Assembly: GCA_938084745.1 (NCBI GenBank)
Contig: CALKEZ010000046.1
Span: forward strand, 1 to 55,984
Length of the DNA: 55,984 bases
Reading direction: 5' to 3'
DNA from: an uncultured Gammaproteobacteria bacterium
GTDB taxonomy: Bacteria > Pseudomonadota > Gammaproteobacteria > Eutrophobiales > Eutrophobiaceae
Shown here: positions 28,257 to 36,161 of the stretch, piece after piece
How the letters are laid out: the number at the start of each line of letters is the position of its first letter
How positions within the stretch are numbered: position 1 is the first letter of the stretch
Position numbers and translations under genes: made by a program
Notes under the pieces: model-generated
Told to the model about the DNA's origin: nothing
The model's database searches: none
The model's input: only the letters and a program-made list of their open reading frames with translations

Positions 28257-29477
28257 ATGGCCGTTGGTTTGAAATTCCCCACCTCTCTCTTGCCGATACA
28301 AGGCATCAGGTTGGCAACTGCCTGTGCAAATATCTACGCAAAAACCAGAACGGATTTAACGCTAATAGAAATTGCTGAAGACAGTAATACGTCAGCAGTA
28401 TTTACCAGAAATCTTTTTTGTGCCGCTCCGGTTCAGATTGCAAAGCAGAATCTGGATGCCAATATGCCGCTTTATTGTTTAATTAATGCCGGCAACGCAA
28501 ATGCAGGAACAGGTGAGCAAGGATTATTGAATGCTAGCGAGACGTGTCATGCTTTGGCAAATCTTGCCGACTGTAAAAAAAATGAGGTTTTACCGTTTTC
28601 AACTGGAGTAATCGGAGAGGTATTACCCGTTGATAAAATCAACACCACTTTGCCCGAATTACTTAAGAATCTCTCTGCTGATTCCTGGCTTGATGCTGCC
28701 AAGGCAATAATGACTACAGATACCATTCCCAAAGCAGTGTCTAATCAAGTTTCAATAGACGGATTAACAATTACTATCACAGGCATAGCAAAAGGGTCAG
28801 GTATGATTCGACCTGACATGGCAACGATGCTCGCATACATAGCAACGGATGCGAATATAAGCAAAGCGTTAACGGATAAAATATTATTGAAAGCAGTTAA
28901 TAGAAGTTTTAACAGGATTACGGTCGATGGTGATACGTCAACCAATGATTCCTGTGTGCTTATCGCAACTGGAAAAGCAAAAAATAGCTGTATCATTAAT
29001 GAAGATAGTGCTGAATACGCTCTTCTTGAAGAGGCATTGATCAACACGTGTTGTGAACTTGCTCAAGCGATCATAAGGGATGGAGAAGGAGCGACGAAAT
29101 TTTTGACTATAGAAGTCAGCGGCGGTAGAGAGCAGGAAGAATGTTTAGCGATAGCCTATAGAATTGCTGAATCACCTTTGGTCAAAACCGCATTCACAGC
29201 CTCAGATCCGAACTGGGGCAGGATTTTAGCTGCTATTGGAAATTCTGGTATTCATGATCTGGAGATAAGTAAGGTAAATGTATTTCTGGATGATGTATGT
29301 ATAGTGGAAAATGGTGAACGCGCAGCAAGCTATACGGAAGAGAGAGGCAAAAAAGTGATGCTACAGGACGAGATAACATTACAGGTGATTCTTGACAGGG
29401 GTGAATGTAAGGAAAAAATCTGGACTACAGATCTGTCCCATCAATATATTACGATTAACGCAGAATACCGTAGTTGA
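28257..29477 (+). CDS. argJ: Bifunctional ornithine acetyltransferase/N-acetylglutamate synthase ArgJ
   Basis: ArgJ recycles the acetyl group from N-acetylornithine to glutamate in arginine synthesis, and in bifunctional forms also uses acetyl-CoA. The precursor is cut by itself into alpha and beta chains at the motif here written GSGMIRPDMATMLAY, with Thr190 as the expected nucleophile; the more usual text is GMIHPNMATML, so His and Asn are replaced by Arg and Asp. NAGNANAGTGEQG (77-89) and SDPNWGRILAAIGNSG near residues 315-330 are also typical. Length is 406 aa. Mono- versus bifunctionality cannot be told from sequence. Confidence 0.95.
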   Translation: MAVGLKFPTSLLPIQGIRLATACANIYAKTRTDLTLIEIAEDSNTSAVFTRNLFCAAPVQIAKQNLDANMPLYCLINAGNANAGTGEQGLLNASETCHALANLADCKKNEVLPFSTGVIGEVLPVDKINTTLPELLKNLSADSWLDAAKAIMTTDTIPKAVSNQVSIDGLTITITGIAKGSGMIRPDMATMLAYIATDANISKALTDKILLKAVNRSFNRITVDGDTSTNDSCVLIATGKAKNSCIINEDSAEYALLEEALINTCCELAQAIIRDGEGATKFLTIEVSGGREQEECLAIAYRIAESPLVKTAFTASDPNWGRILAAIGNSGIHDLEISKVNVFLDDVCIVENGERAASYTEERGKKVMLQDEITLQVILDRGECKEKIWTTDLSHQYITINAEYRS

Positions 29478-29513
29478 GTGTAGGTAAAGACTTAAAAAGT
29501 AAATTTATAATTA

Positions 29514-30500
29514 ATGAATAAAAGAACCCATGTTGCAGTTGGTGTTATATATAACTCAACCAGGGACAAAGTGTTAATCTCAAAACGATCCGGCAACCAA
29601 CATTTGGCGGGCTATTGGGAATTTCCCGGCGGAAAAGTTGAAAGTAATGAAGGTACTTATGCCGCCTTACAACGTGAGCTATTCGAAGAATTAGGAATAA
29701 ATGTCAATACAGCTGAGGCATTTACATCGCTTAGCCATAATTATCCGGATAAAAAAGTGCTGCTTGATGTCTGGAAAATATTTGATTGGAGCGGAGAACC
29801 TGTCAGTCGAGAAAATCAGGATATCTGCTGGGTAAATATTGATTGTCTAAAAGACTATAGTTTTCCTGATGCAAATAAATACATTATTCAATCGATACAA
29901 CTGACCCCGGTTTATGTGATAAGTCAGGATACCTATGAAGATTATTCCCATTTATTTTCTGTTGCAAAAGAGTGTTTCTCAGCGGGACTAAAGCTTTTTC
30001 AGCTAAGATTGAAAGATAAGAATAGTGAGGCATTTGCGCATACTGTGGAGACACTAAGTGAATTAGCCGCCCGGCACAGTGCAAAATTAATATTAAATGG
30101 CACGGTATCGGATATAAATAGATATAACATTGACGGTATCCATCTCAATTCACATGAACTGCTTAAGTATGATGAAAGACCTCTGAATGAAGATTTGATA
30201 CTCGGAGCATCATGTCATAACGAAGCGGAGTTAATTAGAGCAAGCCAAATAAATGTTAACTATGCGTTTATTTCACCCGTCTTGTTTACGCCTAGCCACC
30301 CTGCAGAAGATCCTTTAGGTTGGGAAAAATTTGCTGATCTTAAACAGATGGTTGATTTTCCCATATATGCTCTTGGCGGTATGACTTTCAATGAATTAAG
30401 TACGGCCAGAACATATGGTGCGTATGGTGTTGCAATGATTAGTGCTGTCTGGGATCCGAAAATACACCAGCAAATGCCAAGTAAGTTTCCTGCTAATTAA
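29514..30500 (+). CDS. Nudix hydrolase (MutT-like) fused to a ThiE/TenI-like domain
   Basis: The first about 130 residues form a MutT-type Nudix domain with a complete Nudix box at 40-62 (GX5EX7REUXEEXGU), expected to hydrolyse oxidised nucleotides such as 8-oxo-dGTP. The rest, about 135-325, has the TIM-barrel pattern of thiamine phosphate synthase/TenI (KLFQLRLKDK, DGIHLNSHEL, GASCHNEAEL, YALGGMTFNEL). Key ThiE positions are changed: the INDR-like strand reads LNGT and the phosphate-binding TxTK loop reads TPSHPAED. I therefore doubt that this half makes thiamine phosphate. The same fusion is known near secA and argJ in pseudomonads. Its stop overlaps the convergent yacG stop. Confidence 0.9.
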   Translation: MNKRTHVAVGVIYNSTRDKVLISKRSGNQHLAGYWEFPGGKVESNEGTYAALQRELFEELGINVNTAEAFTSLSHNYPDKKVLLDVWKIFDWSGEPVSRENQDICWVNIDCLKDYSFPDANKYIIQSIQLTPVYVISQDTYEDYSHLFSVAKECFSAGLKLFQLRLKDKNSEAFAHTVETLSELAARHSAKLILNGTVSDINRYNIDGIHLNSHELLKYDERPLNEDLILGASCHNEAELIRASQINVNYAFISPVLFTPSHPAEDPLGWEKFADLKQMVDFPIYALGGMTFNELSTARTYGAYGVAMISAVWDPKIHQQMPSKFPAN

Positions 30501-30682
30501 TGTGTCTCGGGATAATCCTGATCACCATCAGAGAAAGCGGGTTCAATAATGCTATATTTTTCATCAACCCATTTGCCTAAATCAACCAGGCTGCAGCGTT
30601 CAGAACAAAAAGGACGAAACTCATTACACTTATCCAGTTTTGTAGTTTGATTGCAGATAGGGCAATTGGCTCTGGTAATCAT
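30497..30682 (-). CDS. yacG: DNA gyrase inhibitor YacG (zinc-binding)
   Basis: YacG is a small zinc protein that binds GyrB and inhibits DNA gyrase. The 61-residue product has the four zinc cysteines in CPICN (near residue 7) and FCSERCSLVDLGKWVDE (about 25-41), followed by an acidic tail. ATG 30682 overlaps the zapD stop as ATGA, which supports it over the in-frame ATG four codons upstream. It is the last gene of the pilD-coaE-zapD-yacG string and converges on the Nudix/ThiE-like gene with a 4-base overlap of stop regions. Confidence 0.93.
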   Translation of the reverse strand: MITRANCPICNQTTKLDKCNEFRPFCSERCSLVDLGKWVDEKYSIIEPAFSDGDQDYPETH

Positions 30683-31449
30683 AAAATGCAGCAATGAAGT
30701 TCAAAATCAACATCATTCTTTGTTTGTATAGCTCTAGATTCACTGGCAGTTTCTTCCATAAACCGGATAGTGAACCGATGTTTCCCACCGCTAATCTCCG
30801 GATAATAACGACTCGCAGAGGGCAGAAAAACACGAATTAATTGACAGGATAAATTTGATTCAATCGGTTTCTGATAAAAGCCGGCTGCAGCTTTTTCTTT
30901 AACTGGATGCGTGCTATTCCTGACCATATCCAATGCCATATAGATAGATTTTTTTACAGGTTCAAGATCTGCCGACCACTTAAGCAAATCCTGTCTACGA
31001 TTAACATCCGGTTGATTCAGCCAGTAATGAAACCGGGGCAAATCAAAACTGCAAGTACCTCCTGGAATACTGATACGTTGTTTAAAACTGGTTACTAATT
31101 CATCGTTCCTTAATTTAATCCCCGGCTGATAAGTATTATCTCGTAGAATCTTTAACAGCTCACATAGGTCATTGTTTATATTGTTTAACCTGGTTTCATC
31201 TACAGCCGGATTATTTTTTAACGAAGATAGAATTAAGGAGTGTCGTTCCAATTCTTTAATTAGCTCGGCCTTCAGATCTGAACGACTAAGGAGATCATTT
31301 ATTTCCAGCAGAGACTCAAGAATAGCCCTGCAATTCCATTCATATGTTTCTTGTGAGCGGAAATCAATCAGGTCGAAAAGATGCTCTAAACGCAATAAAT
31401 TGCGCATTCTCTCGTTTAGAGGTTGTTCAAAGATTATCTTATTCAGCAT
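30679..31449 (-). CDS. zapD: Cell division protein ZapD
   Basis: ZapD bundles FtsZ filaments at the division ring. The 256-residue cytoplasmic protein starts with IIFEQPLNERMRNLLRLEHLF, typical of the family, has a helical N-terminal half and a beta-rich C-terminal half with GGTCSFDLPRFHYWL around residues 130-144 and KHRFTIRFME near 223-232. It lies between coaE and yacG, the standard neighbourhood, and yacG starts in its stop codon. It forms a functional link to ftsZ about 8 kb away. Confidence 0.93.
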   Translation of the reverse strand: MLNKIIFEQPLNERMRNLLRLEHLFDLIDFRSQETYEWNCRAILESLLEINDLLSRSDLKAELIKELERHSLILSSLKNNPAVDETRLNNINNDLCELLKILRDNTYQPGIKLRNDELVTSFKQRISIPGGTCSFDLPRFHYWLNQPDVNRRQDLLKWSADLEPVKKSIYMALDMVRNSTHPVKEKAAAGFYQKPIESNLSCQLIRVFLPSASRYYPEISGGKHRFTIRFMEETASESRAIQTKNDVDFELHCCIL

Positions 31450-31483
31450 GATTTTTTACATGGGTCATCATTTTCACTATAAA

Positions 31484-32101
31484 TCATAAAGTCTTGTGTT
31501 CTTCAGCCAGTTTAAGGTACTTATTATGTAACGTCTGGATGGTTTTATTAAGGTCTTCGATTTCAAGATTATTGTCAATGATATCATCCGCACGTTTTAA
31601 ACGTTGTTCCCTGCTTGCCTGACTCTTAATAATACCCTCTATTAATTTTAAAGAGTCATTATCTCTGTTACTGGCACGTTTTAACTGTATTTCTTCAGGT
31701 ATATCAACGACCAGAATACGATCAAAGTGATTCGTTCTCTCCGTTTCAACCAGTAATGGGATAACAATCAAGCAATAGGGGTAATGAATCCTGGAGACCT
31801 GCTCATCGATTTCCTTGTAAATTAGGGGGTGTAATATATTTTCCAATCGGGTTTTAGCGGATAAATCATTAAATATAATGTTACGTAGTCTGCGTCGATC
31901 AAGTGTACCTTCATCAGTTAAAAGATCCTTACCAAATGCACTCACGATAGCTTTTAATGCGGGTTCGCCGGGTTTGACAATGCTTCTGGCTATTACGTCC
32001 GAATCAATGACAGGTACGCCAAGTGTTTGAAATTTTGATGCGACAGTCGATTTACCGCTACCTATACCACCCGTTAAGGCAATACGTAATACGCCTGACA
32101 T
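31484..32101 (-). CDS. coaE: Dephospho-CoA kinase CoaE
   Basis: CoaE phosphorylates the 3'-OH of dephospho-CoA, the final step of coenzyme A synthesis. The P-loop GGIGSGKSTVA lies at residues 11-21, followed by VIDSDVIARSIV and the lid-region signature VIPLLVET. Length 205 aa is normal. It starts one base after pilD ends, so the two are co-transcribed and probably translationally coupled. Confidence 0.95.
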   Translation of the reverse strand: MSGVLRIALTGGIGSGKSTVASKFQTLGVPVIDSDVIARSIVKPGEPALKAIVSAFGKDLLTDEGTLDRRRLRNIIFNDLSAKTRLENILHPLIYKEIDEQVSRIHYPYCLIVIPLLVETERTNHFDRILVVDIPEEIQLKRASNRDNDSLKLIEGIIKSQASREQRLKRADDIIDNNLEIEDLNKTIQTLHNKYLKLAEEHKTL

Positions 32102-32102
32102 T

Positions 32103-32981
32103 CTAAATCACAGCATTAAGATAAGCTGACATGATATACGGTCCCCATAGCATCGAAACCCAGCCCGCTACTGCCAGATAGGGTCCAAATGGAATTGATG
32201 TATTTCTGTCATGAGAATTAAAAACCATTAAATAGATGCCGATGATAGCGCCTACGAGAGATGACAATATTATTATTAGCGGTAATGACTGCCAACCAAA
32301 CCATGCTCCTAATAAAGCCAATAGCTTGAAATCGCCATGTCCCATGCCTTCCTTACCGGTAATTATTTTGAAGGTTATATAGACTATCCAAAGCGTGCCG
32401 TAACCGAATATGGCACCAAGTACACTTGATGTGAGATCGGTAAATACGCCAAAAAGATTAATTATGATGCCAAGCCAAAGTAGCGGTAACGTAATATCAT
32501 CGGGTAATAATTGATGATCAAAATCGATCATACTTAATGCGATAAGTGACCATGTAAGCAATAATGCAAACAGGGTCTGTGGTGTCACGCCGTAATAGTG
32601 AGCAACTACGATTGCCGTTAAGCCGCTAATCATTTCAACCGCGGGATATCGAACAGATATTTGCTCTTTGCAGTTACGGCATTTTCCTTTGAGGAAAAGA
32701 TAACTAATGACCGGGATATTTTCAATTGCGGTGATTTGATGTTTACAAGCAGGACAACGCGAACGCGGTAAGAATAGATTGAATTTTGTCTGATCTGCAT
32801 TGTATTCAGAGTCATCAAGTTCAAGTAATTCGCAACATTGTTGTTTCCAGTCACGTTCCATCATGACAGGTAATCTTAGTATGACGACGTTTAAAAAGCT
32901 CCCAATCAGGAGTCCCAGCACAAACACTATACATAAATAGAAGGTTGGGTAAGTTATAAATAGTTCTAATATTGATGACAC
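32103..32981 (-). CDS. pilD: Type IV prepilin peptidase/N-methyltransferase PilD
   Basis: PilD cleaves the leader of type IV pilins and methylates the new N-terminus, in the inner membrane. The 292-residue protein has about eight membrane segments. The cytoplasmic zinc loop between the first segments has two CxxC pairs (CPACKHQ and KCRNCKEQ, about 74-103). The two catalytic aspartates are in SMIDFDHQLLPDD and GMGHGDFKLL, where the usual GxGD reads GHGD. It can also process type II secretion pseudopilins. It follows pilC after 83 bases that contain a small hairpin. Confidence 0.95.
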   Translation of the reverse strand: MSSILELFITYPTFYLCIVFVLGLLIGSFLNVVILRLPVMMERDWKQQCCELLELDDSEYNADQTKFNLFLPRSRCPACKHQITAIENIPVISYLFLKGKCRNCKEQISVRYPAVEMISGLTAIVVAHYYGVTPQTLFALLLTWSLIALSMIDFDHQLLPDDITLPLLWLGIIINLFGVFTDLTSSVLGAIFGYGTLWIVYITFKIITGKEGMGHGDFKLLALLGAWFGWQSLPLIIILSSLVGAIIGIYLMVFNSHDRNTSIPFGPYLAVAGWVSMLWGPYIMSAYLNAVI

Positions 32982-33006
32982 GAGTTGCCTCGAAATTATG
33001 GTAACC

Positions 33007-33025
33007 CACTAAATGTTATTTAGTG
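33007..33025 (-). repeat. 8-bp perfect hairpin between pilC and pilD
   Basis: CACTAAAT (33007-33014), a 3-base loop and ATTTAGTG (33018-33025) form a perfect stem between the pilC stop and pilD start. No T-tract follows on the minus strand, so it is not a terminator; it may modulate message stability or the pilC:pilD ratio. It may also be chance, given its AT-rich stem. Confidence 0.4.
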
Positions 33026-33064
33026 AGGAAAGAAACGGATTACGATTAATTGATTTTATTGTTA

Positions 33065-34285
33065 CTAAACAACAGAACCCATTTTAAAGATTGGTAAATA
33101 CATACCAATAACGATGCCACCGATGACAACGCCCAGAAAGCCCATGATTGCTGGTTCAAGCAAGCTGGTTAGTGCCTCAACGGCATCATCAACTTCCTGT
33201 TCGTACCAGTCTGCAACCTTACCCAGCATGGTATCAATAGCGCCGGATTCTTCACCAATGGCAACCATTTGCACAACCATATTTGGAAATAAGCCCGAAT
33301 CACGCATACAAGACTGGAGCTGTGTGCCGGTTGCTACCTCATCTTTCATTTTCATGGTGGCATCATAGAAAACAATATTACCGCACGCGCCTGCGACAGA
33401 AGTCATGGCTTCTACCAAAGGAGTACCCGCAGCAAACATGGTCTCCAGGGTTCTGGCAAATCGAGCAATAGCTGCTTTTTCCATAATTTCACCTAATACA
33501 GGTACTTTTAGAATGGCACGGTCCAGAAATTGTTGTACAGCTTTTGAACGCTGTTTTATTTCCATAGCGCCAAATACGGTCCCACCTAAAACGGCAAATA
33601 TCATGTACCAGTAGGCAACAAAAAAATCGGATGCATCGACCAGGAACTGGGTCAGTGCGGGCAAGTCCGCACCGAAATCCTTGAACAATTCGGAAAATTG
33701 CGGGATTACAAAGATCATTAAAATCGAGACTACGATGATAGCAGCAACGATAACTGCTGCAGGATAGAACAAGGCTGATTTAATTTTTGATTTTAATGCT
33801 TCGGACTTTTCCATATAGGTTGCAAGCTTATGTAATATCGCTTCCAGAATACCGGCGTGTTCGCCTGCTTCAACCAGGTTGCAGTAAAGGCTATTAAATT
33901 GTAAGGGATGTTTTTTTAATGCCTCGGTTAAATTATTACCTGCTTCAACATCACTCTTAATGTTTAAAATCAGTTCTTGCATGCCGGCGTTTTCGTGCCC
34001 GCGCCCTACAATTTCAAAAGCTTGCACTAATGGCACGCCAGAAGACATCATAGTGGCTAACTGACGGCTGAAAACAGTGATATCTTTGGGCGTGATTTTA
34101 GTTTTTCCACCGCCCCCTAATAGAGGCTTTGGTTTCTTTTTGCACTTGAGCGGATTAATTCCTTGCCGACGTACCATAGCTTTAACCAGTGCTTCACTTT
34201 GCCCACTGGTTTCGCCTTTAACGCGTTTGCCTGACTTGTCGGTACCTTCCCAGACGTACATGTCATTTTTCTTTGCTTCGGCCAT
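33065..34285 (-). CDS. pilC: Type IV pilus inner-membrane platform protein PilC
   Basis: PilC is the polytopic platform on which the PilB and PilT motors act. The 406-residue protein has the duplicated GspF/PilC domain: first copy about 75-195 with FSRQLATMMSSGVPLVQAFEIV, second copy about 275-400 with FARTLETMFAAGTPLVEAM. Membrane segments lie around 175-200, 220-240 and 375-395. The N-terminus carries WEGTDKSGKRVKGE, as in PilC of pseudomonads. It starts 5 bases after the pilB stop on the minus strand. Confidence 0.96.
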   Translation of the reverse strand: MAEAKKNDMYVWEGTDKSGKRVKGETSGQSEALVKAMVRRQGINPLKCKKKPKPLLGGGGKTKITPKDITVFSRQLATMMSSGVPLVQAFEIVGRGHENAGMQELILNIKSDVEAGNNLTEALKKHPLQFNSLYCNLVEAGEHAGILEAILHKLATYMEKSEALKSKIKSALFYPAAVIVAAIIVVSILMIFVIPQFSELFKDFGADLPALTQFLVDASDFFVAYWYMIFAVLGGTVFGAMEIKQRSKAVQQFLDRAILKVPVLGEIMEKAAIARFARTLETMFAAGTPLVEAMTSVAGACGNIVFYDATMKMKDEVATGTQLQSCMRDSGLFPNMVVQMVAIGEESGAIDTMLGKVADWYEQEVDDAVEALTSLLEPAIMGFLGVVIGGIVIGMYLPIFKMGSVV

Positions 34286-34290
34286 AATGT

Positions 34291-36006
34291 CTACTCTACT
34301 GTTACTCGGTTAACTTCCGTTAGACTGGTGACACCTGCAGCTGCCTTCATCAGGCCTGACTTTCTGATATCCCAGATACCTTCCGCTGCGGCTTGGTCTG
34401 CCAATTGAACTGCATTGGCACCTTCTATAATCAGTCGTTTCATATCATCCGATATCGGCATAACCTGATAAATACCCGCACGTCCTTTATAGCCCGGATT
34501 ATCTTCAGTTTCTTCGCCAGGTTCAAATAAACTGATGCCTTTCTCAATCATATCTTCAGGATAGCCTTCATCGCGCAAGGCATCATCCGGCATTTCAAAT
34601 GGGACACGATTATTCGGGTTGAGGCGACGCAAAAGTCGTTGCGCGGTAATTAAATTAATACTGGTTGCAACGGCAAACGCTTGAATTCCCATATCCTGGA
34701 GACGGGTTAAGGTTTGTGGGCCATCGTTAGTATGCAAGGTAGACATCACCATATGTCCAGTTTGCGCGGCTTTGACAGCGATTGATGCTGTCCCCAGATC
34801 TCGAACCTCACCAACCAGAATAATGTCCGGATCCTGACGCAAGAATGCTTTTAATGCTTTTTCAAAAGTCATCCCTGTTCGTTCATCTACCTGAACCTGA
34901 TTGACACCAGGCAAGTTAATTTCCACCGGGTCTTCTGCCGTTGAAATATTGATATCGACCTGATTGAGTATGTTGATTCCTGTGTAGAGCGAAACTGTCT
35001 TTCCGCTACCAGTAGGTCCCGTCACCAAAAACATGCCATAAGGCTTGTGCAGGTTGGTTAAGAACATTTCTTTCTGATGATCTTCATAGCCTAATTGATC
35101 GATCTGCAAAGCAGCAGCATCCGAGTTCAGAATACGCATGACGGTTTTCTCGCCGAATAAGGTCGGACAGGTATTAACACGAAAATCGATCGATTTTGTT
35201 TTAGAGAGTTTAAGTTTAATTCGACCGTCCTGTGGAACACGACGCTCAGATACATCAAGGCGCGACATAACCTTGATACGTGCAGCTATTTTGCTCGACA
35301 GACTCATCGGTGGTTTTGCTACTTCCTGTAAAACCCCGTCAATGCGAAAGCGCACACGATATATTTTTTCGTAGGGTTCAAAATGAAGATCAGAGGCCCC
35401 TTTTTTAATAGCATCAAGTAATACTTTATTAACAAAGCGTACCACTGGCGCATCATCGACTTCTGTATCATCTTGATCTTGCGGTCCATCTTCAGCGACC
35501 TCGAGATCATCAAGATCATCAAAATCTTCGCCATCCATGTCACCCAGGCCACCCTCGGCGGCTTCCAAGGCTTTATCAATATTTTTTGCGAGCTTATCTT
35601 CTTCAACAATAATCGCATCAGTGGTTAAACCTGTCGCGAATTTGATTTCGTCTAGAGCCTGAATATTAGTTGGATCCGAGACTGCGACGGATAATCGTTT
35701 GCCTCGTTTAAATATAGGTAGTGCGTGATGTTTTTTTATGAGTTCTTCTTTGACTAACTTGATGATATCCGGATCAATTTCCAGTAGATCGATATCTACC
35801 AGTGGGGCACCAAACTCCTGGGCGGCGGCTAAAGCAATACTGCTACTAGGTACGAGTTTATTTTCAACAACCAGACTAACAAAGTGTTTTTTCTTTTTAA
35901 GGGACTCTTCAAACAGGCTTTGGGCCTTTTCCTCATCGATTAAACCTTCGAGCACGAGTTTTCGCGCTAGTCCACTGAGATTTATTTTCTTTGTTGGTGC
36001 AGCCAT
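34291..36006 (-). CDS. pilB: Type IV pilus assembly ATPase PilB
   Basis: PilB is the hexameric motor that extends type IV pili. An N-terminal MshEN/T2SSE-type domain (about 1-150) is followed by an acidic linker (about 155-185) and the ATPase domain with SDLHFEPYEK, Walker A GPTGSGKTVS, the Asp box and Walker B region ILVGEVRDLGTA, and the His box STLHTND. Length 571 aa is typical. One oddity is that both cysteine pairs of the usual C-terminal zinc module are missing: the first reads RRLNPNNRVPF and the second PGEETEDNPGYKGR. It is first of the pilBCD-coaE-zapD-yacG string. Confidence 0.96.
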   Translation of the reverse strand: MAAPTKKINLSGLARKLVLEGLIDEEKAQSLFEESLKKKKHFVSLVVENKLVPSSSIALAAAQEFGAPLVDIDLLEIDPDIIKLVKEELIKKHHALPIFKRGKRLSVAVSDPTNIQALDEIKFATGLTTDAIIVEEDKLAKNIDKALEAAEGGLGDMDGEDFDDLDDLEVAEDGPQDQDDTEVDDAPVVRFVNKVLLDAIKKGASDLHFEPYEKIYRVRFRIDGVLQEVAKPPMSLSSKIAARIKVMSRLDVSERRVPQDGRIKLKLSKTKSIDFRVNTCPTLFGEKTVMRILNSDAAALQIDQLGYEDHQKEMFLTNLHKPYGMFLVTGPTGSGKTVSLYTGINILNQVDINISTAEDPVEINLPGVNQVQVDERTGMTFEKALKAFLRQDPDIILVGEVRDLGTASIAVKAAQTGHMVMSTLHTNDGPQTLTRLQDMGIQAFAVATSINLITAQRLLRRLNPNNRVPFEMPDDALRDEGYPEDMIEKGISLFEPGEETEDNPGYKGRAGIYQVMPISDDMKRLIIEGANAVQLADQAAAEGIWDIRKSGLMKAAAGVTSLTEVNRVTVE

Positions 36007-36055
36007 TGCGGTATTCTTGACCCTTTAGTTATCAAGTATTTAAGTTAAATACTAG

Positions 36056-36061
36056 ATTATA
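36056..36061 (-). promoter_or_regulatory. Candidate -10 element upstream of pilB
   Basis: A consensus TATAAT on the minus strand lies 50 bases before the pilB ATG. The -35 region at 17 bases (AAAACA) is a poor match, so this is a weak call. No sigma-54 (GG-N10-GC) element was recognised in the clpB-pilB interval. Confidence 0.3.
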
Positions 36062-36161
36062 TGACGCAAATAACCAACTGTTTTAGTTAATAAATAGCGT
36101 CCAATCCAATTAAATTTTTATAAATACTGAACCTTAATCAAGAATTGGTCAATATCCTCTA

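Noticed and set aside
36007..36161. Sigma-54 promoter ahead of pilB
   Set aside because: No GG-N10-GC pair with TGGCAC/TTGC context was found; the GG and GC present are at the wrong spacing.
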